Shown piece by piece: positions 34,230 to 42,112 of a DNA stretch of 64,000 bases; position 1 is the first letter of the stretch; every line of letters starts with the position of its first letter. The stretch lies in NCBI RefSeq assembly GCF_019458805.1, contig NZ_JAIBOA010000031.1:1-64000 (forward strand). The letters are read 5' to 3'. Both the position numbers and the translations under genes were made by a program. The notes beneath the pieces were generated by a model that was not told the DNA's origin, did no database searches, and was given only the letters and a program-made list of their open reading frames with translations. Source of the stretch: Actinomadura parmotrematis. Lineage in GTDB: Bacteria > Actinomycetota > Actinomycetes > Streptosporangiales > Streptosporangiaceae.

Positions 34230-35480
34230 ATGACCGCGCCCGCGCCCGCCCAGCCGCAGCCGTTCGACCCGCTGGACCCCGCGTTCCTGGCCGACCCGCA
34301 CCCGACCTACGCGGCGCTGCGCGCGACGGCGCCGGTGGTGCTGTCGGAGGCGACCGGCATGTGGTTCGTCACCGGCCGCGCGCTGGTCGCCGAGGCGCTC
34401 GGCCGCCCCGAGGTGTTCTCCAGCCGCTTCGGCGTCCCGCAGAGCCCGGCGACCGGCGACGTCCGGGCGCGCATCGAGGAGATCCGGGCCCGCGGCTGGG
34501 AGGAGGTCCCGACCATGCTGACCGAGGACCCGCCCGCCCAGACCCGCTACCGCAGGCTCGTGTCCAGGGCGTTCGGCCGCCGCAGCGTCGAGGCGCTGGA
34601 ACCGGAGATCCGCGACGCCGCCGCCGCGCTCGCCGGCGCCCTCGCGGACGCCGGCCGCGCCGAGTTCGTCGCGGACTTCGCCGTCCCGCTGCCGGTCCAG
34701 GTGATCGCCAAGATGCTCGGCGTGCCCGCCGACCGCCACCCCGACGTCAAGCGCTGGACCGACGCGTTCGCCGTCACCATCGGCGCCGACGCCACCGACG
34801 AGCAGCGCCTCGACAGCGCCGAGGGCATCGTCGACTTCCAGCACTACTTCGCCGACCTGCTGGAACGGCGCCGCGCCGACCCGCGCGAGGACGTGGTGAC
34901 CGGCCTCGTGCAGGCCCACCTCGGCGAGGACGAGGCGCCCCTCACCGTGGAGGAGATCCTCAGCATCGTCCAGCAGCTCCTCGTCGCCGGGAACGAGACG
35001 ACCACCAAGCTGCTGACCGGCCTCGCCCACCGCCTCGCCACCGACCCGCCGCTCTGGGACGCCCTGCGCGCCGACCCGGCGGGCGCCGCGCCCGGCATCG
35101 TCGAGGAGGGCCTCCGGCTCCTCGCCCCGGTGCAGGGCATGTTCCGCCTCACCACCGAGCCGGCGGTCCTCGGCGGCGTCGAGCTGCCCGCCGGCGCCAT
35201 GGTCGTCCTCGCCTACGCCTCGGCCAACCGCGACGAGGACCGCTTCGAGCAGCCCGACGCGTTCCGCCCCGGCCGACCGCACGGACGCGAGCACATGGCG
35301 TTCGGCTGGGGCATCCACCACTGCCTGGGGGCGCCCCTCGCCCGCAAGGAGGCCGTCGTCGCCCTGGAGGAGCTCGCCCGGCGGCTCACCACGATCGAAC
35401 TCGCGGACGCCGGCGGCCTCGCCTACGACCCGAGTTTCCTGCTGCGCGGGATTCAGCGCCTTCCCTTGAACGTGTCGTGA
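34230..35480 (+). CDS. cytochrome P450
   Basis: A 416-residue bacterial class I P450. The heme loop AFGWGIHHCLGAPLAR puts the heme-ligand Cys at 365, the I-helix oxygen motif AGNETTTKLL is near 253, and the K-helix region is EEGLRLLAPVQGMFR. It needs a ferredoxin and reductase from elsewhere; none are adjacent and no biosynthetic gene cluster surrounds it, so its substrate is unknown. ATG 34230 has GGAGG 6 bases upstream. Confidence 0.94.
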   Translation: MTAPAPAQPQPFDPLDPAFLADPHPTYAALRATAPVVLSEATGMWFVTGRALVAEALGRPEVFSSRFGVPQSPATGDVRARIEEIRARGWEEVPTMLTEDPPAQTRYRRLVSRAFGRRSVEALEPEIRDAAAALAGALADAGRAEFVADFAVPLPVQVIAKMLGVPADRHPDVKRWTDAFAVTIGADATDEQRLDSAEGIVDFQHYFADLLERRRADPREDVVTGLVQAHLGEDEAPLTVEEILSIVQQLLVAGNETTTKLLTGLAHRLATDPPLWDALRADPAGAAPGIVEEGLRLLAPVQGMFRLTTEPAVLGGVELPAGAMVVLAYASANRDEDRFEQPDAFRPGRPHGREHMAFGWGIHHCLGAPLARKEAVVALEELARRLTTIELADAGGLAYDPSFLLRGIQRLPLNVS

Positions 35481-35493
35481 CCGTATAGTCACA
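35478..35493 (+). promoter_or_regulatory. -10 box inside a GTGAC-N6-GTCAC dyad
   Basis: GTGAC-CGTATA-GTCAC is a perfect 5-bp inverted repeat that contains the hexamer TATAGT (35484-35489) and overlaps the P450 stop codon. It lies about 80 bp upstream of the small membrane protein gene. The spacing differs from the CRP site (GTGA-N6-TCAC), so the binder is unknown. Confidence 0.45.
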
Positions 35494-35570
35494 CAGCGTG
35501 TTTCCCGGCGGGAACGCGGGGGTAAATCGCTTCTGCCGATCCCCCGTACAAATGGCAGGTGGTGAGCCCC

Positions 35571-35930
35571 GTGTCCCGTCCCTTCCAAGTCGAGTACCGG
35601 CCCGCGGTGGACCTGAAGGACCGCTATATCGACGCCGAGAACCGGATGTGGAACAGCATCCTGCTCGTCCTCGCGCTGATCGGAACGACCGTGCTGGTGG
35701 CCAACCTGGCGGCGGAGTTCCTTCCTGGCCGCGGCGCCATCTTCCTGTACTCGGTGGTCATCGTGATCTACCTGACACTGATGATCAACCGTACCTGGGG
35801 GATGATCGAGCGCCTGGTGCACGACCAGGAGAAGCTCATGTCGATGTACATCGCCTCGACGCAGATGCGCGCGTCCAGCGCGTCCGCCCCGGACCAGCCC
35901 GACGAGATGGGAGGCCCCGCCGGCGCCTGA
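35571..35930 (+). CDS. small two-helix membrane protein, 119 residues
   Basis: Family not recognised. A soluble start (MSRPFQVEYRPAVDLKDRYI) is followed by two membrane helices (ILLVLALIGTTVLVANLAAE and IFLYSVVIVIYLTLMI) and a polar C-terminus rich in Ser and Ala. GTG 35571 is chosen for the AGGTGGTGAG upstream; GTG 35559 is an alternative. A 14-bp stem-loop follows at 35959, shared with the opposing tRNA operon. Confidence 0.7.
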   Translation: MSRPFQVEYRPAVDLKDRYIDAENRMWNSILLVLALIGTTVLVANLAAEFLPGRGAIFLYSVVIVIYLTLMINRTWGMIERLVHDQEKLMSMYIASTQMRASSASAPDQPDEMGGPAGA

Positions 35931-35958
35931 GGAACGCGAGGAACACCGTGGAAACGCA

Positions 35959-35990
35959 GAAGTCTCCATCTCGGCTGAGATGGAGACTTC
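35959..35990. terminator. bidirectional terminator
   Basis: GAAGTCTCCATCTC-GGCT-GAGATGGAGACTTC, a perfect 14-bp stem with a 4-nt loop. It lies 29 bp after the small membrane protein gene (plus strand) and 8 bp after tRNA-Val (minus strand), so it can end both transcripts. On the minus strand the run after the stem is TGCGTTTCC. Confidence 0.8.
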
Positions 35991-35997
35991 CGGCTGG

Positions 35998-36069
35998 TGG
36001 ACGATACTGGGATTGAACCAGTGACCTCTTCCGTGTCAGGGAAGCGCTCTCCCGCTGAGCTAATCGTCC
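35998..36069 (-). tRNA. tRNA-Val (GAC), copy 2
   Basis: Identical in sequence to the copy at 34-105: anticodon GAC, discriminator A, no encoded CCA. Last tRNA of the second Gly-Cys-Val cluster; followed at once by the 14-bp terminator stem. Confidence 0.96.
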
Positions 36070-36106
36070 GGGTCGCCGTTCCGCCGGGGCGGTGCGACGT
36101 CTATCG

Positions 36107-36177
36107 AGGTGGAGACGGGATTTGAACCCGTGTACACGGCTTTGCAGGCCGTTGCCTCGCCTCTCGGCCACTCCACC
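36107..36177 (-). tRNA. tRNA-Cys (GCA), copy 2
   Basis: Identical to 134-204: anticodon GCA, discriminator U. Middle gene of the second cluster. Confidence 0.96.
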
Positions 36178-36215
36178 AGAGTGAGACCTGCTCAGCAGCC
36201 TGCAAGGCCCCTCAG

Positions 36216-36287
36216 AGCGGAAGACGGGATTCGAACCCGCGACCCTCACCTTGGCAAGGTGATGCTCTACCACTGAGCCACTTCCGC
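36216..36287 (-). tRNA. tRNA-Gly (GCC), copy 2
   Basis: Identical to 241-312: anticodon GCC, discriminator U. First gene of the second cluster; its leader resembles that of copy 1. Confidence 0.96.
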
Positions 36288-36342
36288 TTGCGCTGCCCGG
36301 TTCCGGTCCCTTTCGGGGCGGTCCCTCGCGGCGACATGGAAA

Positions 36343-36371
36343 ACATTAGCGCGTCTGGCGGCGAACCCCAA
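36343..36371 (-). promoter_or_regulatory. promoter of tRNA cluster 2
   Basis: On the minus strand TTGGGG (36371-36366), 17 bases, TAATGT (36348-36343). An ATG at 36337 falls exactly where transcription should start. The region downstream of the -10 is closely similar to that of cluster 1, but the -35 region is not. Confidence 0.6.
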
Positions 36372-36451
36372 ACCGGGTTTCGCGAGTCGGGCGGTACGCC
36401 GGGAAGATCCTTCGACGGGCGGCGAAACGTCGCGCGCGTAGGGTCGGGAGC

Positions 36452-37171
36452 ATGCCCGAGACCTACGGTTCGTCCTACGGTTCCGACTTCGCGCCGGTCG
36501 CGGCGCTGCTCGCCGACCGGGCGCGGGCGGCGATGCTCACCGTCCTGCTGGACGGGCGGCCGCTCGCGGCGGGCGAACTCGCCCGCGCCGCCGGCGTCAC
36601 CGCGCAGACCGCCTCGTCCCACCTGTCCCGGCTGCTGGACGCGGGCATGGTGACGGTCGTCGCGCAGGGCCGGCACCGCTACTACCGGCTGGCCGGCCCC
36701 GAGGTCGCGCAGGCGGTCGAGGCGCTCAGCCGCATCAGCGGGCCCGTCCCGGTGAAGGGGCTCCGCCAGTCGCGCGAGGCGCGCCGCCTGCACAGCGCCC
36801 GCACCTGCTACGACCACCTGGCGGGCGTCGCCGGGGTGACGCTGTTCGCGTCGCTGCTGGACGGCGGCCTGATCGAGCCCGACGGAGAGGACTCCTACGC
36901 CGTCACCGCCAAGGGCGAGGAGCGGTTCGCCGGCTTCGGCCTCGACCTGCCCGCGCTGCGCGCCGCCAAGCGCCGCTTCGCCTGGCACTGCCTGGACTGG
37001 ACGCAGCGCCGCCCGCACCTGAACGGGGCGCTCGGCGCCGCCGTCACCGACCGGCTGATCGAGCTCGGCTGGTTCGAGCGGACCGGCACCCGCCGCGCGC
37101 TGGCCGTCACCGCGACGGGCCGCGACGGCCTCGCCGCCGCCTTCGGCTGCCTGCTCCCCGAGGAGGGCTGA
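36452..37171 (+). CDS. ArsR-family winged-helix regulator
   Basis: A 239-residue regulator. An N-terminal ArsR winged helix occupies about residues 12-90 (VAALLADRARAAMLTVLLDG, then AGELARAAGVTAQTASSHLS and the wing GRHRYYRL). A long C-terminal extension of about 130 residues ends in a second winged-helix-like segment (AVTDRLIELGWFERTGTRRA). No cysteine-rich metal site like that of classical ArsR is evident: the Cys in ARTCYDHLAG and WHCLDW are single. Its target is unknown; pabB follows 38 bp later on the same strand. Confidence 0.88.
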   Translation: MPETYGSSYGSDFAPVAALLADRARAAMLTVLLDGRPLAAGELARAAGVTAQTASSHLSRLLDAGMVTVVAQGRHRYYRLAGPEVAQAVEALSRISGPVPVKGLRQSREARRLHSARTCYDHLAGVAGVTLFASLLDGGLIEPDGEDSYAVTAKGEERFAGFGLDLPALRAAKRRFAWHCLDWTQRRPHLNGALGAAVTDRLIELGWFERTGTRRALAVTATGRDGLAAAFGCLLPEEG

Positions 37172-37209
37172 CCGGCGGCGGGACGCGCCCGCCCGGCAGA
37201 CTGGGCGCC

Positions 37210-38241
37210 ATGCACACCGACGTCCCGGCGGGCGAGCCGTTCGCGCACGCCGGGGGACTGCTGGCGACCGGCCTCGCCGACGTCACCACCGACCCCGCCG
37301 CGCTCGACGGGCGCGGCTGGTGGGCGGTCGCCGTCACCTACGAGGGCGAGGTCGCCTGCGCCCGCTTCACCGACGTGCGGCCCGCGCCGCACCCCGGCGG
37401 CCGCTGGATCCCGCCGGGGGAGTGGACGAGCTCGCTGGACGAGGCCGCCTACGTGCGCGGCGTGGAGCGCATCCGCGCCGCCATCGCCGACGGGATCGTC
37501 TACCAGGCCAACCTCTGCCGGGTGCTGTCGGCGCCGCTCGACCCGCGCGCCGACATCGCCGGGCTCGGCCGGCTCCTCGCCGCCGGCAACCCGGCCCCGC
37601 ACGCGATGACGCTGCGGCTGCCCGGCCTCGCGATCGCCTCGGCCTCGCCCGAGCTCTACCTCGCCCGCGACGGCGACCGGGTGGAGTCCCGGCCGATCAA
37701 GGGCACCGGCCGCACCGCCGCCGACCTGCTGCCGAAGGACCGCGCCGAGAACGTCATGATCGTCGATCTGGTCCGCAACGACCTCGGCCGGGTCGCCGTC
37801 CCCGGCACGGTCGAGGTGCCGGCGCTCTGCGCGCTGGAGGAGCACCCCGGCCTCGTCCACCTGGTGTCCACGGTGGCGGCGCGGCCCGCCCCCGGGACGG
37901 GCTGGGCGGACCTGCTGGCGGCGACGTTCCCGCCCGGCTCGGTCACCGGCGCCCCGAAGTCGAGCGCCCTGGCCTTGCTGGATGAGCTCGAACCCGCGCC
38001 GCGCGGGCCTTACTGTGGAGCCATCGGGTGGGTGGACGCGGACTCCCGGCGCGCCTCGCTCGCGGTCGGCATCCGGACCTTCTGGGCGGAGGACGGGCAT
38101 CTCCGCTTCGGCACCGGCGCGGGCATCACGTGGGCGTCCGACCCCCTACGAGAATGGCGCGAGACCGAGCTCAAGGCGGCTCGGCTTCTGGAGGTGGCAT
38201 CCCGTGACAACGGAGCAGGGCAAGGTCTGGGTCAACGGTGA
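37210..38241 (+). CDS. pabB: aminodeoxychorismate synthase component I
   Basis: A 343-residue chorismate-binding enzyme that makes 4-amino-4-deoxychorismate for p-aminobenzoate and folate. The motif RPIKGT with Lys164 marks PabB and not anthranilate synthase, which has PIAGT; the Lys is the PabB nucleophile. RAENVMIVDLVRNDLGRV and FPPGSVTGAPK are also intact. It lacks most of the N-terminal domain of the roughly 450-residue enzymes, and no glutaminase subunit (pabA) is adjacent. It overlaps pabC by 38 bp. Confidence 0.88.
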   Translation: MHTDVPAGEPFAHAGGLLATGLADVTTDPAALDGRGWWAVAVTYEGEVACARFTDVRPAPHPGGRWIPPGEWTSSLDEAAYVRGVERIRAAIADGIVYQANLCRVLSAPLDPRADIAGLGRLLAAGNPAPHAMTLRLPGLAIASASPELYLARDGDRVESRPIKGTGRTAADLLPKDRAENVMIVDLVRNDLGRVAVPGTVEVPALCALEEHPGLVHLVSTVAARPAPGTGWADLLAATFPPGSVTGAPKSSALALLDELEPAPRGPYCGAIGWVDADSRRASLAVGIRTFWAEDGHLRFGTGAGITWASDPLREWRETELKAARLLEVASRDNGAGQGLGQR

Positions 38242-39043
38242 CCTCGTCGATCCGGCGCAGGCGACGGTGTCGGTGTTCGACCACGGCGTCCTCGTCGGCG
38301 ACGGCGTGTTCGAGACGGTCAAGGCGCAGCACGGCGAGCCGTTCGCGCTGACCCGGCACCTGCGCCGGCTGGCCCGCTCGGCGGCCGGGCTCGGCCTGCC
38401 CGAGCCCGACCAGGACGCCATCGCCCAGGGCGTCCTGGAGGTGCTGGCCGCCGCGCCGCGGACGCCCCTCGGCCGCGTCCGCATCACCCACACGAGCGGC
38501 GTCGGCCCGCTCGGCTCCGACCGCGGCGACCAGGGCGCCACCACCGTCGTCGCCCACGCCGAGCAGAAGCCGTTCCCGGCCACCGCCGCCGTCACGGTCG
38601 TGCCGTGGCCGCGCAACGAGCGCGGCGCCCTCACCGGCCTGAAGACGACCTCCTACGCCGACAACGCCCTCGCCCTCGCCTACGCGCACGAGCGCGGCGG
38701 CGGCGAGGCGATCTTCGGGAACCTCGCCGGGAACCTGTGCGAGGGCACCGGCAGCAACATTTTCCTGGTGCTGGACGGCCGCCTGGTCACCCCCACCCTG
38801 GCGTCGGGGTGCCTCGCCGGCGTCACCCGCGCCCTCGTCCTGGAGTGGTGCGGCGGCGAGGAGCAGGACGTCCCGCTCGCCGACCTGTACCGGGCCGAGG
38901 AGGCGTTCCTGGTCTCCACCACCCGCGACGTGCAGCCGATCGCCGCCGTCGACGACACCGCGCTGCCGGCCGCCCCCGGCCCGGTCACCGCCAAGGCGAT
39001 GGAGGTCTTCGCGGCGCGCGCCGCCGAGCGGCTCGACCCCTGA
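38204..39043 (+). CDS. pabC: aminodeoxychorismate lyase (class IV PLP enzyme)
   Basis: A 279-residue fold-type IV PLP enzyme. Next to pabB it most likely converts 4-amino-4-deoxychorismate to p-aminobenzoate and pyruvate. The PLP Lys is Lys147 in TGLKTTSYADN; FDHGVLVGDGVFETVK is the usual N-terminal motif; NLCEGTGSNIFLV is the phosphate-binding loop. GTG 38204 has GGAGG and lies inside pabB. A branched-chain or D-amino-acid aminotransferase would look alike, but the operon favours PabC. Confidence 0.87.
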   Translation: MTTEQGKVWVNGDLVDPAQATVSVFDHGVLVGDGVFETVKAQHGEPFALTRHLRRLARSAAGLGLPEPDQDAIAQGVLEVLAAAPRTPLGRVRITHTSGVGPLGSDRGDQGATTVVAHAEQKPFPATAAVTVVPWPRNERGALTGLKTTSYADNALALAYAHERGGGEAIFGNLAGNLCEGTGSNIFLVLDGRLVTPTLASGCLAGVTRALVLEWCGGEEQDVPLADLYRAEEAFLVSTTRDVQPIAAVDDTALPAAPGPVTAKAMEVFAARAAERLDP

Positions 39044-39052
39044 CCGGCGGGG

Positions 39053-39082
39053 CGCCGGGACGGCCGCGCGGCCGTCCCGGCG
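39053..39082. terminator. 30-bp perfect palindrome between pabC and ppgK
   Basis: The 30 bases read identically on both strands (arms CGCCGGGACGGCCG). It fills the 40-bp gap between two convergent genes and would form the same hairpin in either transcript, so a bidirectional terminator is likely. No T tract. Confidence 0.75.
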
Positions 39083-39083
39083 G

Positions 39084-39899
39084 CTACCCGGCGGCGGCCT
39101 CCTGGTGGGAGGCGGCCTCGATGACCGGCGGCCGCACGTCGGACGCGTCCGCGGCGGACGCCTCGGCGGCGGCCATCGCGGCGCCGACGATGCCGGCGTT
39201 GTTGACCAGCTCGGCGGGCACGATCGGCGCCCGCACGCCCTCGATCAGCGGCAGGAATTTGGCGGCCTTCTTGCTCACCCCGCCGCCCACGATGATCAGT
39301 GACGGGTTCAGCAGCGCCTCCACGTAGTGGAAGTACTTGGCGAGCCGGCCGGCCCACTCGTCCCAGTCCAGGTCCTCGTCCTCGCGGGCCTTGGCCGAGG
39401 TGTGCTTCTCGGCGTCGTGGCCGTGCATCTTCAGGTGCCCGAGCTCGGTGTTGGGGACGAGCACGCCGCCGCTGAACAGGGCGCTGCCGATGCCGGTGCC
39501 GAGGGTGACCATCAGCACCGTGCCCTGCTGGCCCTTGCCGGCGCCGAGCCGCATCTCGGCGACGCCCGCGGCGTCGGCGTCGTTCAGCACCGTCACCGGG
39601 CGGCCGGTGGCCTTGGCGAACAGCGCGGCGGCGTCCGTGCCGATCCAGTGCTTGTCCACGTTGGCGGCCGTCTGCGTCACGCCGTCGATCACGACCCCGG
39701 GGTAGGTCACGCCGATCCGGCCGTCGCCGCCGAAATGGTCGGCGATCTCCTTCAGCACGGCCGCGACCGCGTCCGGCTTGGCCGGCTGCGGCGTCTCGAT
39801 CCGCAGCCGCTCCTCCAGGAACTCACCGGTGGACAGGTCGACCGGGGCGCCCTTGATCCCCGATCCGCCGATGTCGATGCCCAGCATCCGCATACTCAT
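39084..39899 (-). CDS. ppgK: polyphosphate glucokinase
   Basis: A 271-residue ROK-fold kinase that phosphorylates glucose with polyphosphate (and often ATP). DIGGSGIKGAPVDL is the phosphate loop, LNDADAAGVAE carries the catalytic Asp, TLGTGIGSALF follows, and ELGHLKMHGHDAEKHTS is the actinobacterial PpgK signature that replaces the ROK zinc motif. It works with PPK2 in the same window on the same phosphate store. ATG 39899 or the ATG three codons on are both possible. Confidence 0.94.
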   Translation of the reverse strand: MSMRMLGIDIGGSGIKGAPVDLSTGEFLEERLRIETPQPAKPDAVAAVLKEIADHFGGDGRIGVTYPGVVIDGVTQTAANVDKHWIGTDAAALFAKATGRPVTVLNDADAAGVAEMRLGAGKGQQGTVLMVTLGTGIGSALFSGGVLVPNTELGHLKMHGHDAEKHTSAKAREDEDLDWDEWAGRLAKYFHYVEALLNPSLIIVGGGVSKKAAKFLPLIEGVRAPIVPAELVNNAGIVGAAMAAAEASAADASDVRPPVIEAASHQEAAAG

Positions 39900-39996
39900 G
39901 GCCTACCCGTGCCCGATCCGGCGCATCCTAAAGAACCGGCAAGTGATGGGCACGGGGGTCTTATGCGTCCGCGCGGACCGGTCCAGACTGGAGGGC

Positions 39997-41400
39997 GTGA
40001 GCGACTTCGACGTGATCGTCCTCGGGTCGGGGCCGGGCGGCCAGCGCGCCGCCATCGCGGCCGCCAAGCTCGGCCGCCGGGTGGCCATCGTGGACCGCCG
40101 CACGATGATCGGCGGCGTCTGCATCAACACCGGCACGATCCCGTCCAAGACGCTGCGGGAGGCCGTCCTCTACCTCACCGGCCTGAACCAGCGCGAGCTG
40201 TACGGGCAGAGCTACCGGGTCAAGGACGAGATCACCGTCGCCGACCTCGGGATGCGCACCCGGCACGTCATCGGCCGCGAGATCGACGTCATCCGCAGCC
40301 AGCTCGCCCGCAACCACGTCACCGTCCTGCCCGGCCACGGCCGGTTCCTGGCCCCCGACACGATCGGGGTGGCCGGCGAGGGCGAGCGCGAGCAGAAGAT
40401 CACCGCCGACCGGATCGTCATCGCCACCGGGACGCGCCCGGCCCGCCCCGAGACGGTGGAGTTCGACGAGCGCACGGTGATCGACTCCGACGGGATCATC
40501 GGCCTGGACCGCGTCCCCGAGAGCATGGTCGTCGTCGGTGCCGGCGTCATCGGCATCGAGTACGCCTCGATGTTCGCCGCGCTCGGCACCAAGGTCACCG
40601 TGATCGAGCGGCGCGACCGGATGCTGGAGTTCGCCGACCTGGAGATCGTCGAGGCGCTCAAGTACCACCTGCGCGACCTCGCCGTCACCTTCCGGTTCCG
40701 CGAGACCGTCGCCTCGGTCGAGCGCCACGAGCGCGGCGCGGTCACCGTCCTGGAGAGCGGCAAGCGGATCCCCGCCGACTGCGTCATGTACTCGGCGGGC
40801 CGCCAGGGCATGACCGACTCCCTCGGCCTGGAGGCCGCCGGCCTCGCCGCCGACCGCCGCGGCCGCATCGAGGTCGACGCCGACTACCGCACCGCCGTCC
40901 CGCACATCTACGCGGTCGGCGACGTCATCGGCTTCCCCTCGCTCGCCGCCACCTCGATGGAGCAGGGGCGGCTCGCCGCCCACCACGCCTGCGGCGAGCC
41001 GGTCGCCGAGATCCACGAGCTGCAGCCGATCGGGATCTACACCATCCCCGAGATCAGCTTCGTCGGCCGCACCGAGGACGAGCTGACCGAGGCCAAGGTG
41101 CCCTTCGAGGTCGGGGTGTCGCGCTACCGCGAGCTCGCCCGCGGCCAGATCATCGGCGACTCCTACGGCATGCTGAAGCTGCTGGTCTCCCCGGACGACC
41201 GCTCGCTGCTCGGCGTGCACGTGTTCGGCACCGGCGCGACCGAGCTCGTCCACATCGGGCAGACCGTGATGGGCCTCGGCGGCACCGTCGACTACCTGGT
41301 CAACGCGGTGTTCAACTACCCGACGCTCGCCGAGTCCTACAAGGTGGCCGCGCTCGACGCGATGAACAAGATGCGCCGCATGGCCCGGCTCACCGGCTAG
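39997..41400 (+). CDS. sthA: soluble pyridine nucleotide transhydrogenase (Si-specific)
   Basis: A 467-residue FAD enzyme that moves reducing equivalents between NADPH and NADH. N-terminal FAD loop GSGPGGQRAAIAAAKLG, NAD(P) loop VVGAGVIGIEYASMFAALG, and AVGDVIGFPSLAATS. The redox helix reads GGVCINTGTIPSKT with only one Cys (Cys42); lipoamide dehydrogenases have two, so SthA is the better call. GTG 39997 has GGAGGG. Its stop is only 3 bp from the stop of ssgB on the other strand. Confidence 0.92.
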   Translation: MSDFDVIVLGSGPGGQRAAIAAAKLGRRVAIVDRRTMIGGVCINTGTIPSKTLREAVLYLTGLNQRELYGQSYRVKDEITVADLGMRTRHVIGREIDVIRSQLARNHVTVLPGHGRFLAPDTIGVAGEGEREQKITADRIVIATGTRPARPETVEFDERTVIDSDGIIGLDRVPESMVVVGAGVIGIEYASMFAALGTKVTVIERRDRMLEFADLEIVEALKYHLRDLAVTFRFRETVASVERHERGAVTVLESGKRIPADCVMYSAGRQGMTDSLGLEAAGLAADRRGRIEVDADYRTAVPHIYAVGDVIGFPSLAATSMEQGRLAAHHACGEPVAEIHELQPIGIYTIPEISFVGRTEDELTEAKVPFEVGVSRYRELARGQIIGDSYGMLKLLVSPDDRSLLGVHVFGTGATELVHIGQTVMGLGGTVDYLVNAVFNYPTLAESYKVAALDAMNKMRRMARLTG

Positions 41401-41403
41401 CCG

Positions 41404-41823
41404 TCAGGACTGCCAGAGCAGGTGCTCCAGCTCCCGGTCGATGTCGATGTGGTCGCTCTCCTGGCCGGCCGGGACGGCCTGGTAGGTGCGGTGCAGGAAC
41501 TCCGCGAGCGGCGACAGCGGCGCCTCGAACAGCGCGTCGCCGAACGGCGACGACAGCGCGATGTTCAGGGTGTCGTCGTCCTGCGGCCCGGCGGGCCACA
41601 CCTCCACGTCCCCGTCCCCGACCTTGCGCACGATCCCCACGGTGAGCAGCTCCCGGGCGAAGATCCACTCCACCGGCTCGTCGTCGCCCACGTAGAACGA
41701 CATCCTGATGGCGTACGGGTCGTCGGCCGCGTACTCCAGCCCCGCCAGCAGGGGGACGGTCGTGTGGTCGGGGACGACGAGGCGGAGGCCCAGCTCGGCT
41801 GACACGGTCGTACTGCTGTTCAT
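41404..41823 (-). CDS. ssgB: SsgA-like sporulation and cell-division regulator (SsgB-type)
   Basis: A 139-residue SALP-family protein found only in sporulating actinomycetes. ELGLRLVVPDHTTVPL, YAADDPYAIRMSFYVGDDE and PVEWIFARELLTVGI follow the SsgB pattern, and the C-terminus ends DIDRELEHLLWQS. SsgB helps place FtsZ rings for sporulation septa. Other SALPs are similar, so the B assignment is likely but not certain. ATG 41823 has AAGGA. The 289-bp gap upstream holds nothing else that I recognise apart from its own leader. Confidence 0.9.
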   Translation of the reverse strand: MNSSTTVSAELGLRLVVPDHTTVPLLAGLEYAADDPYAIRMSFYVGDDEPVEWIFARELLTVGIVRKVGDGDVEVWPAGPQDDDTLNIALSSPFGDALFEAPLSPLAEFLHRTYQAVPAGQESDHIDIDRELEHLLWQS

Positions 41824-42100
41824 GGCCTGATTCCTTCGACGTCGGTCCCGCTTGCCTGCGGGTGCTCCGGTGGGTCTGCACTCCCTCTCACGGATGTCCC
41901 CGCGATCTATGACGCGTAACGGAGGGAACTCGCGCGAACATTCCGCGTGACCATGGTCGTGTGAGTGAAGTCACCACCCTCCCGACCTGTACAAAAGCGG
42001 GCAAACGCCGTCCCAGCCCTGCCCACTCCGCTCCCGCTTCACGCCTCCGGGGAACCGCTCTTACCGGCATGTCCGGCTCAAAACGCCCACGTAGCTGCCC

Positions 42101-42106
42101 TAGGGT
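42101..42106 (+). promoter_or_regulatory. -10 box of a leaderless transcript
   Basis: TAGGGT ends 6 bases before the GTG at 42113, so transcription would begin at or next to the start codon. There is no ribosome site. Leaderless mRNAs are common in actinobacteria. Confidence 0.5.
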
Positions 42107-42112
42107 AATTTC

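Noticed and set aside
34230..35480. P450 as part of a biosynthetic gene cluster
   Set aside because: The neighbours are PPK2 and a small membrane protein. There is no synthase, carrier protein, ferredoxin or tailoring enzyme nearby.
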